A stretch of DNA of 64,000 nucleotides from Neorhizobium lilium (GTDB taxonomy: Bacteria > Pseudomonadota > Alphaproteobacteria > Rhizobiales > Rhizobiaceae). The translations under genes and the position numbers were made by a program. The stretch covers positions 248,001-312,000 of the forward strand of contig NZ_SBIP01000001.1 in NCBI RefSeq assembly GCF_004053875.1, read 5' to 3'. The notes beneath the pieces were generated by a model, which ran no database searches, had not been told where the DNA came from, and worked only from the letters and a program-made list of their open reading frames with translations. Shown in pieces: positions 26,574 through 34,020 of this stretch (positions within the stretch are counted from its first letter, which is position 1; each line of letters starts with the position of its first letter).

Positions 26574-27647
26574 GTGCCAGGAGAAATCTCTAGGCCGGAA
26601 GGCTTTGAGCGCTTTCTGGAGTTGTCGCGCCGGATCGGCAGCGATCTTTCCAAGACGCAAGGCGCTGGCGGCAATACCTCTATCAAAAATGATGGCGTGA
26701 TGTGGGTGAAGGCATCCGGGACTTGGCTTTCCGATGCGGGATTGAAAGAGATCATGGTTCCCGTTGAGACGGCACCGCTTGTGGAGGCGCTGCGTGCCGG
26801 CGACCCCCGGGCGGAAAAGGCAACCGACTTCGTGATCGCTTCGCTGAATACGGACAAGCTGAGACCCTCGATCGAAGCCAGCTTTCACGCCGTTCTGCAG
26901 AGTCCGGTGGTCGCGCATTATCATTGCGTCAATACGCTTGCGCACGCCGTTCTGGAGGATCGAGTAGATCGCCTGACCGCACGAATGGCTGTCCTTGAAG
27001 ACCTCACCTGGGCGACTATTCCCTATCGGCGGCCGGGCGTTCCGCTTGCCCGGGAGATCGCCAAGGCCGCCCAGCGGCGCCCCGATGTGCTGATCTTGTT
27101 CAATCACGGCATCATCGTGTGCGGAAATACCGTTGACGAGGTGGCGGAGCGCATCCAGCGTGTAACGTCAGCACTCGAAATCCCACCCCGTGAGGGCGCA
27201 TTGCCGGATATGGAGAGTCTTGACGCCATTGCGGCAGACTCGGGGTTCAAACCTGCCGGCGATCCGATCAGCCACCGCACAGCGCTGGACCCGACCTCCA
27301 TGCGGATCGCGACAGGAGGATCGCTTTATCCGGACCATGTCATCTTCCTTGGAACCGAGATCGGCATCCTCCCGCCCGACCAACCTATGTCGGACGTGTT
27401 CCGGTATTATGAACAGCGTAAATCGGCTCAGCCTAAAATGGTGCTCGTGCCCGGCAAGGGCGTGCTGATTTCGGAAACGCTGACGCCTGGCGGGGAGGCA
27501 ATGGCCCGCTGCCTTGCCGATGTGGTCACTCGGATCCCCGATGATGCCGAGATTGCCTATCTCGGCGCTGAGGCAGAGTATGAGCTGACCCATTGGGAAG
27601 CGGAACAATATCGGCAGGCGCTGGACCGCAAGGCTGCGGGGCCATGA
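26574..27647 (+). CDS. class II aldolase (AraD/FucA-like) with extended C terminus
   Basis: Zn-dependent aldolase/epimerase fold (357 aa). Conserved points: 'GAGGNTSIK' (phosphate pocket, near residue 30), catalytic Glu in 'RPSIEASFHAVL', the H-Y-H zinc pair in 'VVAHYHCVNTLAH', and the third ligand in 'LFNHGIIVCG'. Ordinary FucA/AraD enzymes are ~220 aa. The extra ~140 C-terminal residues resemble the aldolase half of the bifunctional rhamnulose-phosphate aldolase/short-chain dehydrogenase proteins, here without the dehydrogenase. Reaction: probably cleavage of a ketose 1-phosphate to DHAP or glycolaldehyde-type products. Start GTG 26574 has GGGAGGG upstream. The stop overlaps the next ATG. 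Confidence 0.83.
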   Translation: MPGEISRPEGFERFLELSRRIGSDLSKTQGAGGNTSIKNDGVMWVKASGTWLSDAGLKEIMVPVETAPLVEALRAGDPRAEKATDFVIASLNTDKLRPSIEASFHAVLQSPVVAHYHCVNTLAHAVLEDRVDRLTARMAVLEDLTWATIPYRRPGVPLAREIAKAAQRRPDVLILFNHGIIVCGNTVDEVAERIQRVTSALEIPPREGALPDMESLDAIAADSGFKPAGDPISHRTALDPTSMRIATGGSLYPDHVIFLGTEIGILPPDQPMSDVFRYYEQRKSAQPKMVLVPGKGVLISETLTPGGEAMARCLADVVTRIPDDAEIAYLGAEAEYELTHWEAEQYRQALDRKAAGP

Positions 27648-28912
27648 CAAGCTCGGAGTCGGCGGTGGCGGTCGGCATCGACCTGGGTACATCGGGAGCG
27701 CGCGCTGCAGCCGTATCGGCGAAGGGAGATGTCGTCGGCTTTGCGGCCGCACCATTCGCCTCCCCATCCGAGATGGCCAATCCCGCTGCATGGTGGCACC
27801 GCGTCAGCGAATGCCTCACTGCACTTGGCGCAGCAACCTCTCTTTCGGGCGTCGAAGGCTTGGCCGTGGACGCAACTTCAGGCACCGTCCTTGCGGTCGA
27901 TGAACGGGGCGAACCGCAGGGTGGCGTGCTGATGTATAACGACCCCTGCCCCGATGCCGGCATCATCGATCGGATCGCTTCTGTTTCCCCTCCGGACAGC
28001 CCGGCACGCGGCGCAAATTCCGGACTGGCACGCGCCATCCATCTGTCTGGCCTAGCGCCAGGCTTGACGCTTCTTCATCAGGCGGACTGGATCGCCCTGA
28101 AGCTCGGGCTGGAAACGCCAATGACCGATGAGAATAACGCCCTCAAAACCGGCTATGACCTTGCTACGGAGCGCTGGCCTGATTGGATTTTCGATGCAGG
28201 CATGCCGGTGGGGCATTTGCCACAGGTTCGGCGTGCCGGTGACCCCTTGGGGAAAATAGGTGCATTCGGCGTCCCCTTTGGTCTTCCCGAGACCTGCCGC
28301 ATTCATGCCGGCACCACGGACGGCTGCGCCTCTTTCCTTGCAACCGGCGCCGGTCGGATCGGGGACGCTGTAACGGCTCTTGGATCGACCATGGTGCTGA
28401 AGCTCGCCTCCAACCACCCCGTCAATGCCGCCGAATACGGCATCTATGCCCATCGCGTTCTCGGCTTTTGGCTGGTCGGCGGCGCGTCCAACACGGGCGG
28501 AGCGGTTCTTCGCGCCCTGATCGGCGATGAACGGCTGCAGGAACTGACGGCCCAGCTCGACCCTGATCGTCCGACCGGGCTTGATTACTATCCTTTGCTG
28601 AAGCCTGGCGAACGCTTCCCGGTCAATGACCCAGCCCATCAGCCGCGTCTTACCCCGCGCCCCGCAGACGACGCTGTATTTTTCCAAGCTATGCTGGAAG
28701 GTATGACAGCCATAGAAAGCTTGGGGTACGAGCGGCTACGATCGCTGGGCGCGCCGACGCTGCAATCGGTAAGGACGGTCGGCGGCGGCGCGCGAAACCC
28801 GATCTGGTCGCGCATGCGGCAGCGGGCGCTGGGCGTCGATTTCCTACCAGCGCGTTCCGTCGAAGCCGCTGTCGGCACCGCATCGCTGGTTCTGGCAAGG
28901 AGGTCCGCATGA
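27644..28912 (+). CDS. FGGY-family carbohydrate kinase, xylulokinase-like (cluster A, second)
   Basis: Sugar kinase (422 aa, somewhat short for FGGY enzymes of ~490). 'VGIDLGTSGARAAAV' is the N-terminal phosphate loop, 'HAGTTDGCASFLATGAG' the catalytic Asp region, and 'SVRTVGGGARNPIWSRMRQ' the adenosine motif. It is coupled by ATGA overlaps to both the aldolase before and the HAD protein after. It is therefore the dedicated kinase of the aldolase operon, distinct from the kinase in the importer operon. Substrate not determined; the aldolase suggests a ketopentose or deoxyhexulose. Confidence 0.82.
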   Translation: MTSSESAVAVGIDLGTSGARAAAVSAKGDVVGFAAAPFASPSEMANPAAWWHRVSECLTALGAATSLSGVEGLAVDATSGTVLAVDERGEPQGGVLMYNDPCPDAGIIDRIASVSPPDSPARGANSGLARAIHLSGLAPGLTLLHQADWIALKLGLETPMTDENNALKTGYDLATERWPDWIFDAGMPVGHLPQVRRAGDPLGKIGAFGVPFGLPETCRIHAGTTDGCASFLATGAGRIGDAVTALGSTMVLKLASNHPVNAAEYGIYAHRVLGFWLVGGASNTGGAVLRALIGDERLQELTAQLDPDRPTGLDYYPLLKPGERFPVNDPAHQPRLTPRPADDAVFFQAMLEGMTAIESLGYERLRSLGAPTLQSVRTVGGGARNPIWSRMRQRALGVDFLPARSVEAAVGTASLVLARRSA

Positions 28913-29742
28913 GGGAAATCGCAGAGGTCAGCCTCTCCGAGCTGATCGACCGTTATCAGGTCTTCTTCCTCGACCAGTTCGGCGTTTTGCGCGACGATCA
29001 GGGCGCCTATCCCGGCGCCGCCGAAGCGCTGCAACAGCTGAAAGCGATAGGAAAAACGGTTGTCATTCTTTCTAATTCGGGCCGGAGCGGCGACTTCAAT
29101 GCGGCACGTTTTGTGAAACTGGGCTTTCCACGCGAGAGTTTCGATTACTTCGTTACTTCAGGCGATGCCGCCTATGCGGTCCTGTCCAAGGAGGGTTCGC
29201 CCCTCTCCAGAGACGCCCGATGCCTGACCATCTCCAGCGGGGGAGATCGGAACCTCGCCGAGCGAATGGGGATGATCAACGTCGATGATGCCGCAGAGGC
29301 CAACCTGGTGATAATCTCGGGGAGTGAAGCCGAACGCATCCCCATGGAGAGCTATGCCAACCTGCTACGTCCCGCTGCAATGCGCGGCATTCCGGCGATC
29401 TGTACCAATCCCGATATTCAGAAACTGGCGGATGGGGCAGTCGCACCGGGTGCAGGCGCTATTGCCGAGCTTTATGAGCAGTTGGGCGGAACCGTCCGCT
29501 GGTTCGGAAAACCGTACCAGGACATTTACGAACTGGCCATGCGTCTCTGCGGCGATGTGTCTCCGCAGAGCGTGATCTGTGTCGGTGACAGCCTCGACCA
29601 CGATATCCTGGGAGCAAGCCGCTTCGGCCTCGACTCGGTCCTGGTTCGGACGGGCCTTGCGGGACAATCAACAGCAACCGGGCATGATGATATGAAAACG
29701 GCGGATGTGCAGCCAACCTACATGATGAGCCAGTTCCGCTAA
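28909..29742 (+). CDS. HAD-superfamily class IIA hydrolase, NagD-like
   Basis: Probable sugar-phosphate phosphatase (277 aa). Motif I is 'FFLDQFGVLRDD' (residues ~17-28). The nucleophile Asp is present, but the second Asp of the usual DxD is Phe; related class IIA HAD proteins have DxWG here. Motif II is 'VVILSNSGRSG', motif III Lys is in 'WFGKPYQDIY', and motif IV is 'ICVGDSLDHDILGA'. It closes the aldolase-kinase operon and may dephosphorylate a dead-end or product phosphate. The atypical motif I raises the possibility of altered chemistry. Confidence 0.8.
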   Translation: MREIAEVSLSELIDRYQVFFLDQFGVLRDDQGAYPGAAEALQQLKAIGKTVVILSNSGRSGDFNAARFVKLGFPRESFDYFVTSGDAAYAVLSKEGSPLSRDARCLTISSGGDRNLAERMGMINVDDAAEANLVIISGSEAERIPMESYANLLRPAAMRGIPAICTNPDIQKLADGAVAPGAGAIAELYEQLGGTVRWFGKPYQDIYELAMRLCGDVSPQSVICVGDSLDHDILGASRFGLDSVLVRTGLAGQSTATGHDDMKTADVQPTYMMSQFR

Positions 29743-29782
29743 AGCGTGTCGCAAACTTTCAGAGCGGCAGCCTGATGGCAGC

Positions 29783-29976
29783 CTATTTCAGGCCAGCGTA
29801 TTGCTCATAAGAATCTTCGACCGTCGGGATATGGTGCCGCATCGACGCCGCAGCAAGTTCCCGATTGCCTTGCAGGATGGCGACGAGGATCGCATCCTGT
29901 TCCTTGTAAGATTTTGCGAGACGCCCGCAGTCAGGAACTGCGCACGGCGGAACGGCGACAGACGACGGCACCTCGC
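29783..29976 (-). pseudogene. GntR-family (FCD) regulator, C-terminal relic
   Basis: The last ~60 codons of a FadR-type GntR regulator: 'RRLSPFRRAQFLTAG', then after a one-base deletion 'LAKSYKEQDAILVAILQGN' and 'MRHHIPTVEDSYEQYAGLK'. The DNA-binding domain is missing. The 5' side joins directly to an aldo/keto reductase relic, so a deletion removed the region between the two genes. Confidence 0.75.
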
Positions 29977-30539
29977 GAGCGTGTAATGAATCTGCTGGGT
30001 GATAAAGCGGGGAAGGTGTCACTGCTCGGCCACGGCAAGCGCCTTCATCAGATGCCAGCCGGAATAGTTCGAGCAACCGATATAGCGGATCTTACCTGAC
30101 TGAATGAGGCTATCGAGCGTCGACAACATCTCTTCCAGCGGCGTCACGCCGTCCCGTTCGTGCATATGATAGATATCGATATGGTCCATCTGCAGGCGCT
30201 TCAGGCTTTGCTCACATTCGCGAACCAGATTAAATCGAGATACACCCTCATCGTTCGGGCCGTCCCCGATGCGCATGCGCGCCTTGGACGAAATCAGCAC
30301 TTGGTCGCGTCTACCCTTTAGCGCTTCACCGAGAATTTCCTCGGAGCGGCCTAGCGAATACATGTTCGCCGTATCGAAGAGGTTTACACCGCGTCGATGC
30401 AGACATCGATGAACCGTCTTGCATCATCGACACCGTGATTGGCAACTCTGGCAAACGCCCCTACCCCTCCGAAGGAAAAGGTCCCCATGGAGATAACCGA
30501 GACCTTCAACCCGGACTTTCCCAAAACGCGATATTCCAT
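29977..30539 (-). pseudogene. aldo/keto reductase relic, frameshifted and truncated
   Basis: Begins normally at ATG 30539 after GGGAGGGGAC with 'MEYRVLGKSGLKVSVISMG'. At about 30388-30392 one G is lost (GAC GCG GTG TAA instead of GAC GCG GGT GTA), after which 'NMYSLGRSEEILGEAL' and 'KLRYIGCSNYSGWHL'-like sequence (here GKIRYIGCSNYSGW) continues in another frame. A TGA at 30019-30021 interrupts the second frame, yet the reading after it still matches ('HLPRFITQQIHYTL'). It stops at residue ~200 of the usual ~330, at the junction with the GntR relic. It is non-functional on three counts. Confidence 0.85.
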
Positions 30540-30606
30540 TGTCCCCTCCCAAAAAAGTTGTTTCAGCAATCGCCCTCGCGAACCTCCACCACAGGACGAA
30601 AGGGCG

Positions 30607-31695
30607 TCACTCCGCCGGCTGCTTTTTCATCACACGCGCCCTCTGCGGCGCCGGCCGTGGAACATCCCGCCCGTCACTGGCGCGCAAAACGAGATCAGCT
30701 CCCACCAGCATCTTCACCGAAGGCTGGTTTTCCGCAGCATTGATGATATCGTCTAGGATCGTGACCGCGAGGTAACCGATCTTGCGCTTGGAGACCTCTA
30801 TCGTTGTCAGGGAAGGCTCGGTCGTTGCACTTTGCGGCAGGTTGTCGAATCCAATGATCGAAACATCGTCAGGAATCCGGATCCCGAACTCCTTCAGCGC
30901 CTTCATGAAACCGTAGGCGATGATATCATTGGTGCAGAAATAACAATCGGCGAGATCGAGCCCGCCTTCCATCAGCTTGCGCGTATCTTCATAAGCGCCA
31001 TCATGGGTCGACTCGATCGAAAGAACGTCGCTTTCACGCACCTTCAGGCCGAGCCGCACCATGTTCTTGAAAAATGCGTCCTGCCTCAGACGAAAGTTGG
31101 TCGTGTCGACGTGACTTGCCACGAACCCGATCCGTTCGAAGCCGTGGCTACGGAAGCGCGAAAGCACCTTGTAGACAGCATCCTCATTGTTCATATCGAC
31201 AAAATTGGCATCGACAACATCGTAGAAGGTGTCGATGAACACCGTCGGGAAACCGACGCCCTGGATCAGCCGTATATCGTCTTCCGTCAGTTCGGTCCCG
31301 AGCGCGATCACACCGCTGATCGGCGCTCCAGTCAGCGATTCCGCCACGGCGCTAATTGGCTGGCCCTCGGAACTCACCACCTCCAGCGTATAATTCCGCC
31401 GGGTCGCTTCGGCCGACATGCCATCGATGTAATCGGAAATGAACACGCTATGGTCGCGGTTCACCGTGTGGCCGTGCTTGGAAATCTTCAGGAAACGCAG
31501 TGTCTCGCTGGAGCCTTCACTGCCGCCCCTAAGATTGCGCGGTACATAATTTAGCTTCGCGACCGACTCCAGCACTCGGGCTCGAGTTACGCCTGAGATC
31601 TCGCCCTTGCCATTAAGCACCAGTGAGACGGTGGCCGGCGAAACACCCGTGGCTTCAGCAATATCCCGGATCGTCAGTTTCTTGGTCGGCTTCAT
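30607..31695 (-). CDS. LacI-family transcriptional regulator
   Basis: Sugar-responsive repressor (362 aa). 'LTIRDIAEATGVSPATVSLV' at residues ~8-27 is the LacI helix-turn-helix, followed by the hinge helix and a periplasmic-binding-like sensor domain ('GVIALGTELTEDDIRLI', 'FCTNDIIAYGFMKAL', 'VSIIGFDNLPQSATTEPSL'). ATG at 31695 is used, with GGGAG upstream. It is divergent from cluster B. Two perfect TGTTTAsTAAACA palindromes lie in the shared promoter region and are the obvious operators. The inducer is presumably the imported sugar or a phosphorylated derivative. Confidence 0.9.
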   Translation of the reverse strand: MKPTKKLTIRDIAEATGVSPATVSLVLNGKGEISGVTRARVLESVAKLNYVPRNLRGGSEGSSETLRFLKISKHGHTVNRDHSVFISDYIDGMSAEATRRNYTLEVVSSEGQPISAVAESLTGAPISGVIALGTELTEDDIRLIQGVGFPTVFIDTFYDVVDANFVDMNNEDAVYKVLSRFRSHGFERIGFVASHVDTTNFRLRQDAFFKNMVRLGLKVRESDVLSIESTHDGAYEDTRKLMEGGLDLADCYFCTNDIIAYGFMKALKEFGIRIPDDVSIIGFDNLPQSATTEPSLTTIEVSKRKIGYLAVTILDDIINAAENQPSVKMLVGADLVLRASDGRDVPRPAPQRARVMKKQPAE

Positions 31696-31733
31696 GCGTC
31701 TCCCGGACCTCAAATCAGTTCAAACGCATAATT

Positions 31734-31746
31734 TGTTTAGTAAACA
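31734..31746. promoter_or_regulatory. LacI-type operator 1
   Basis: TGTTTAGTAAACA is a perfect palindrome about a central G. It lies 38 bp before the regulator ATG, so it suits autoregulation. The second copy is 129 bp away, centre to centre. Confidence 0.7.
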
Positions 31747-31862
31747 TCCAGCCCTATTTCGAGGGTTAGGCCAATTTGTAAGTCGGTGCAACCGAGAAAA
31801 TCGCCAAGAAACCGCTTGCGTATGGGAAATTGCTTTGATAGCCATTTAGTAAAGCTCGCGCT

Positions 31863-31875
31863 TGTTTACTAAACA
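31863..31875. promoter_or_regulatory. LacI-type operator 2
   Basis: TGTTTACTAAACA, the exact reverse complement of operator 1, ends 13 bp before the permease ATG and sits beside its ribosome site (GGGGAGGAG). A partial third copy (TTTAGTAAA) is at 31845-31853. Repression by blocking or looping is inferred. Confidence 0.7.
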
Positions 31876-31888
31876 TGGGGAGGAGACC

Positions 31889-32920
31889 ATGCACAAAACC
31901 GGCGAACAGCTGGTCATGCTTGTCGTGATCAACTGCGTTCTGCTCGCAATCGGCGCGGCAATTTCCGGCGGCGCCTTCCTCTCCTTGTTCAACCTTCAGT
32001 CCATGTCCACCCAGGTGCCGGAAATCGGTCTTCTGGCCATCGGCGTGATGCTGGCCATGTGCGCCGGCAATGGCGGCATCGACCTGTCGGGCATTGCGCT
32101 TGCCAACCTCTCCAGCGTGCTGTCGGCCGTGGTCCTCTCGTCCTTTTTGTCTAGCACCGACAGCGAGACGACATTCAGCCTTGCCTTCATGGTCATGACC
32201 ATCGGGATCGGCCTGACCGGCGGGATCATTAACGGACTGTTGATTTCCAAACTCAACATCACGCCGATCCTCTGCACGCTCGGCACGCAGATGGCATTCA
32301 TGGGGCTTGCAGTCGTTGTTTCCGGCGGCAAGGCTACGACGGTCGGCAGCCCCGATCTGCTGTCACGCATCGGCAACGACATGTTTCTTGGAGTGCCTAT
32401 CAGCTTTCTGATCTTCGCAGTCTGCGCGGCACTGATTGCCGCCGCCTTGAAATTCACGCCCTACGGCCTCTGGTTGATGTTGATGGGCACGAACCCGAAG
32501 GCGGCAGTCTATGCCGGCTTTCCTCGAACCGGCATCATCGTCGGCACCTACGCGATAAGCGGCACGCTATCGGGCATTGCCGGGATGATCATCGCCGCCC
32601 GCAACGTCAACGTGAAGTTCGATTACGGCAGCTCCTACCTACTGATCGCGATCCTGATCGTCGTTATGGCCGGCGTGAAGCCGGAAGGCGGATATGGCCG
32701 CGTCGTCTGCGTCGTTATGAGTGCGATAGCGCTGCAGCTGATGTCGAGCCTTCTCAATTTTGGAGGCCTGTCCAATTTCGTACGTGATTTTGCCTGGGGG
32801 TTGCTGCTCCTAACCTTCCTTGCCGTTGGTCGCTACGACGTCGTCGGCTTCCTGATGCCTTTCAAGGGACAGAACAATTCTTCGGCGCCTAGCCCTCAGG
32901 CACCGAAGCCAAACAACTGA
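31889..32920 (+). CDS. ABC sugar permease 1, RbsC-like (cluster B)
   Basis: Membrane permease (343 aa) with about nine helices. 'GNGGIDLSGIALANLSSVL' near residue 62 is the BPD_transp_2 signature (usually GGIDLSVG), and 'VMAGVKPEGGYGRVVCVV' near residue 262 the second. The start at 31889 has GGGGAGGAG upstream; the upstream in-frame TTG lies in the operator. It is separated from its sister permease by the binding protein and ATPase genes, and the two are different proteins, so a heterodimeric channel (as in LsrC/LsrD) is likely. Confidence 0.88.
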   Translation: MHKTGEQLVMLVVINCVLLAIGAAISGGAFLSLFNLQSMSTQVPEIGLLAIGVMLAMCAGNGGIDLSGIALANLSSVLSAVVLSSFLSSTDSETTFSLAFMVMTIGIGLTGGIINGLLISKLNITPILCTLGTQMAFMGLAVVVSGGKATTVGSPDLLSRIGNDMFLGVPISFLIFAVCAALIAAALKFTPYGLWLMLMGTNPKAAVYAGFPRTGIIVGTYAISGTLSGIAGMIIAARNVNVKFDYGSSYLLIAILIVVMAGVKPEGGYGRVVCVVMSAIALQLMSSLLNFGGLSNFVRDFAWGLLLLTFLAVGRYDVVGFLMPFKGQNNSSAPSPQAPKPNN

Positions 32921-32940
32921 GGGATCTCGTGGAGGAGAAA

Positions 32941-33951
32941 ATGAAAGCAATGTCGAAACGTATTTTGATCGGCGGCGTCGCAGTCGCTGCCCTTCTTTCC
33001 GGCACCGTCGGAACCCTGATGGCCCAACAGAAGCCGGTCATCGCAACTGTCGTCAAGATCAGCGGCATTCCGTGGTTCGACCGCATGAACACCGGCGTTG
33101 AGGCCTACCAGAAGGCCAATCCGGATGTCGTCGCCACCCAGAGCGGCCCGGCAACCGCCGATGCCGCCCAGCAGTTGCAGATCATCCAGGACCTCATTGC
33201 CAAGGGCGTAAATGCCCTCGCCGTCGTTCCGATGGATCCGGCCGTTATCGAAGGCACGCTGAAGCGTGCCATGGACCGCGGCATCGTCGTCGTCACCCAT
33301 GAGGCTGACAACCAGAAGAACACCCAGGCCGACGTCGAAGCCTTCGACAACAGCGATTACGGCGCGGCTCTGAACGTACGCCTCGCCGAATGCATGGGTA
33401 ACAAGGGTAAGTGGACGACCTTCGTCGGCTCGCTTGGCAGCCGCACCCATATTCAGTGGGTAACGGCCGGCGAAGCAAATGCCAAGAAGCACCCGGACAT
33501 GCAGCTTGTCGATCCCAACAACGAGTCTTTCGACGATGCCAACAGCACCTACGAGAAAGCCAAGGAAATCCTGCGTAAACACCCGGATATCAAGGGTTTC
33601 CAGACTTCTGCCGGCAATGACGTTCTCGGTGTCGGTCGTGCGATCGACGAAGCAGGTCTCTCCGGCAAGGTATGCCTCGTCGGCACCGGTCTGCCCAACC
33701 CGTCCGCTGACCTTCTGGAATCCGGCGCCATTACCGCAATCGGCTTCTGGGATCCGCAGAAGGCCGGTATGGCGATGAATGCCGTTGCCCGGCTTCTTCT
33801 TGAAAAGAAAGAAGTCAAGGACGGCACAAATCTCGGCGTACCAGGGTACGAGAAAGTGACTGTCAAGAAGGGTGCTGGCGACGGCCTGCTGATCATCGGC
33901 AACGGCATGGTACTGGCCGACAAGGCGACCTACAAGGAACACATGTTCTAA
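32941..33951 (+). CDS. periplasmic sugar-binding protein, RbsB-like (cluster B)
   Basis: Binding protein (336 aa). Signal peptide about residues 1-27, cleavage near LMA-Q. Mature start 'KPVIATVVKISGIPWFDR' and 'LIAKGVNALAVVPMDP' fit the type I sugar-binding fold; the LsrB/rhamnose-binding subgroup has similar 'KISGIPWF' starts. ATG 32941 follows GGAGGAG closely; ATG 32950 is a possible alternative. A stable hairpin follows the stop (33966-33992). Ligand unknown. Confidence 0.88.
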   Translation: MKAMSKRILIGGVAVAALLSGTVGTLMAQQKPVIATVVKISGIPWFDRMNTGVEAYQKANPDVVATQSGPATADAAQQLQIIQDLIAKGVNALAVVPMDPAVIEGTLKRAMDRGIVVVTHEADNQKNTQADVEAFDNSDYGAALNVRLAECMGNKGKWTTFVGSLGSRTHIQWVTAGEANAKKHPDMQLVDPNNESFDDANSTYEKAKEILRKHPDIKGFQTSAGNDVLGVGRAIDEAGLSGKVCLVGTGLPNPSADLLESGAITAIGFWDPQKAGMAMNAVARLLLEKKEVKDGTNLGVPGYEKVTVKKGAGDGLLIIGNGMVLADKATYKEHMF

Positions 33952-33965
33952 TCCTCCCCAAGAAC

Positions 33966-33992
33966 CCGACCGGCGCATCATGCGTCGGTCGG
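33966..33992 (+). terminator. hairpin after cluster B binding-protein gene
   Basis: CCGACCGGCGCA pairs with TGCGTCGGTCGG over 12 positions (one G-U) around a TCA loop, 14 bases after the stop. No T-run follows, so mRNA protection or partial attenuation is more likely than full termination. Confidence 0.6.
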
Positions 33993-34020
33993 CGCAGCGC
34001 GCCTTTCGTGGCGATGCGCA

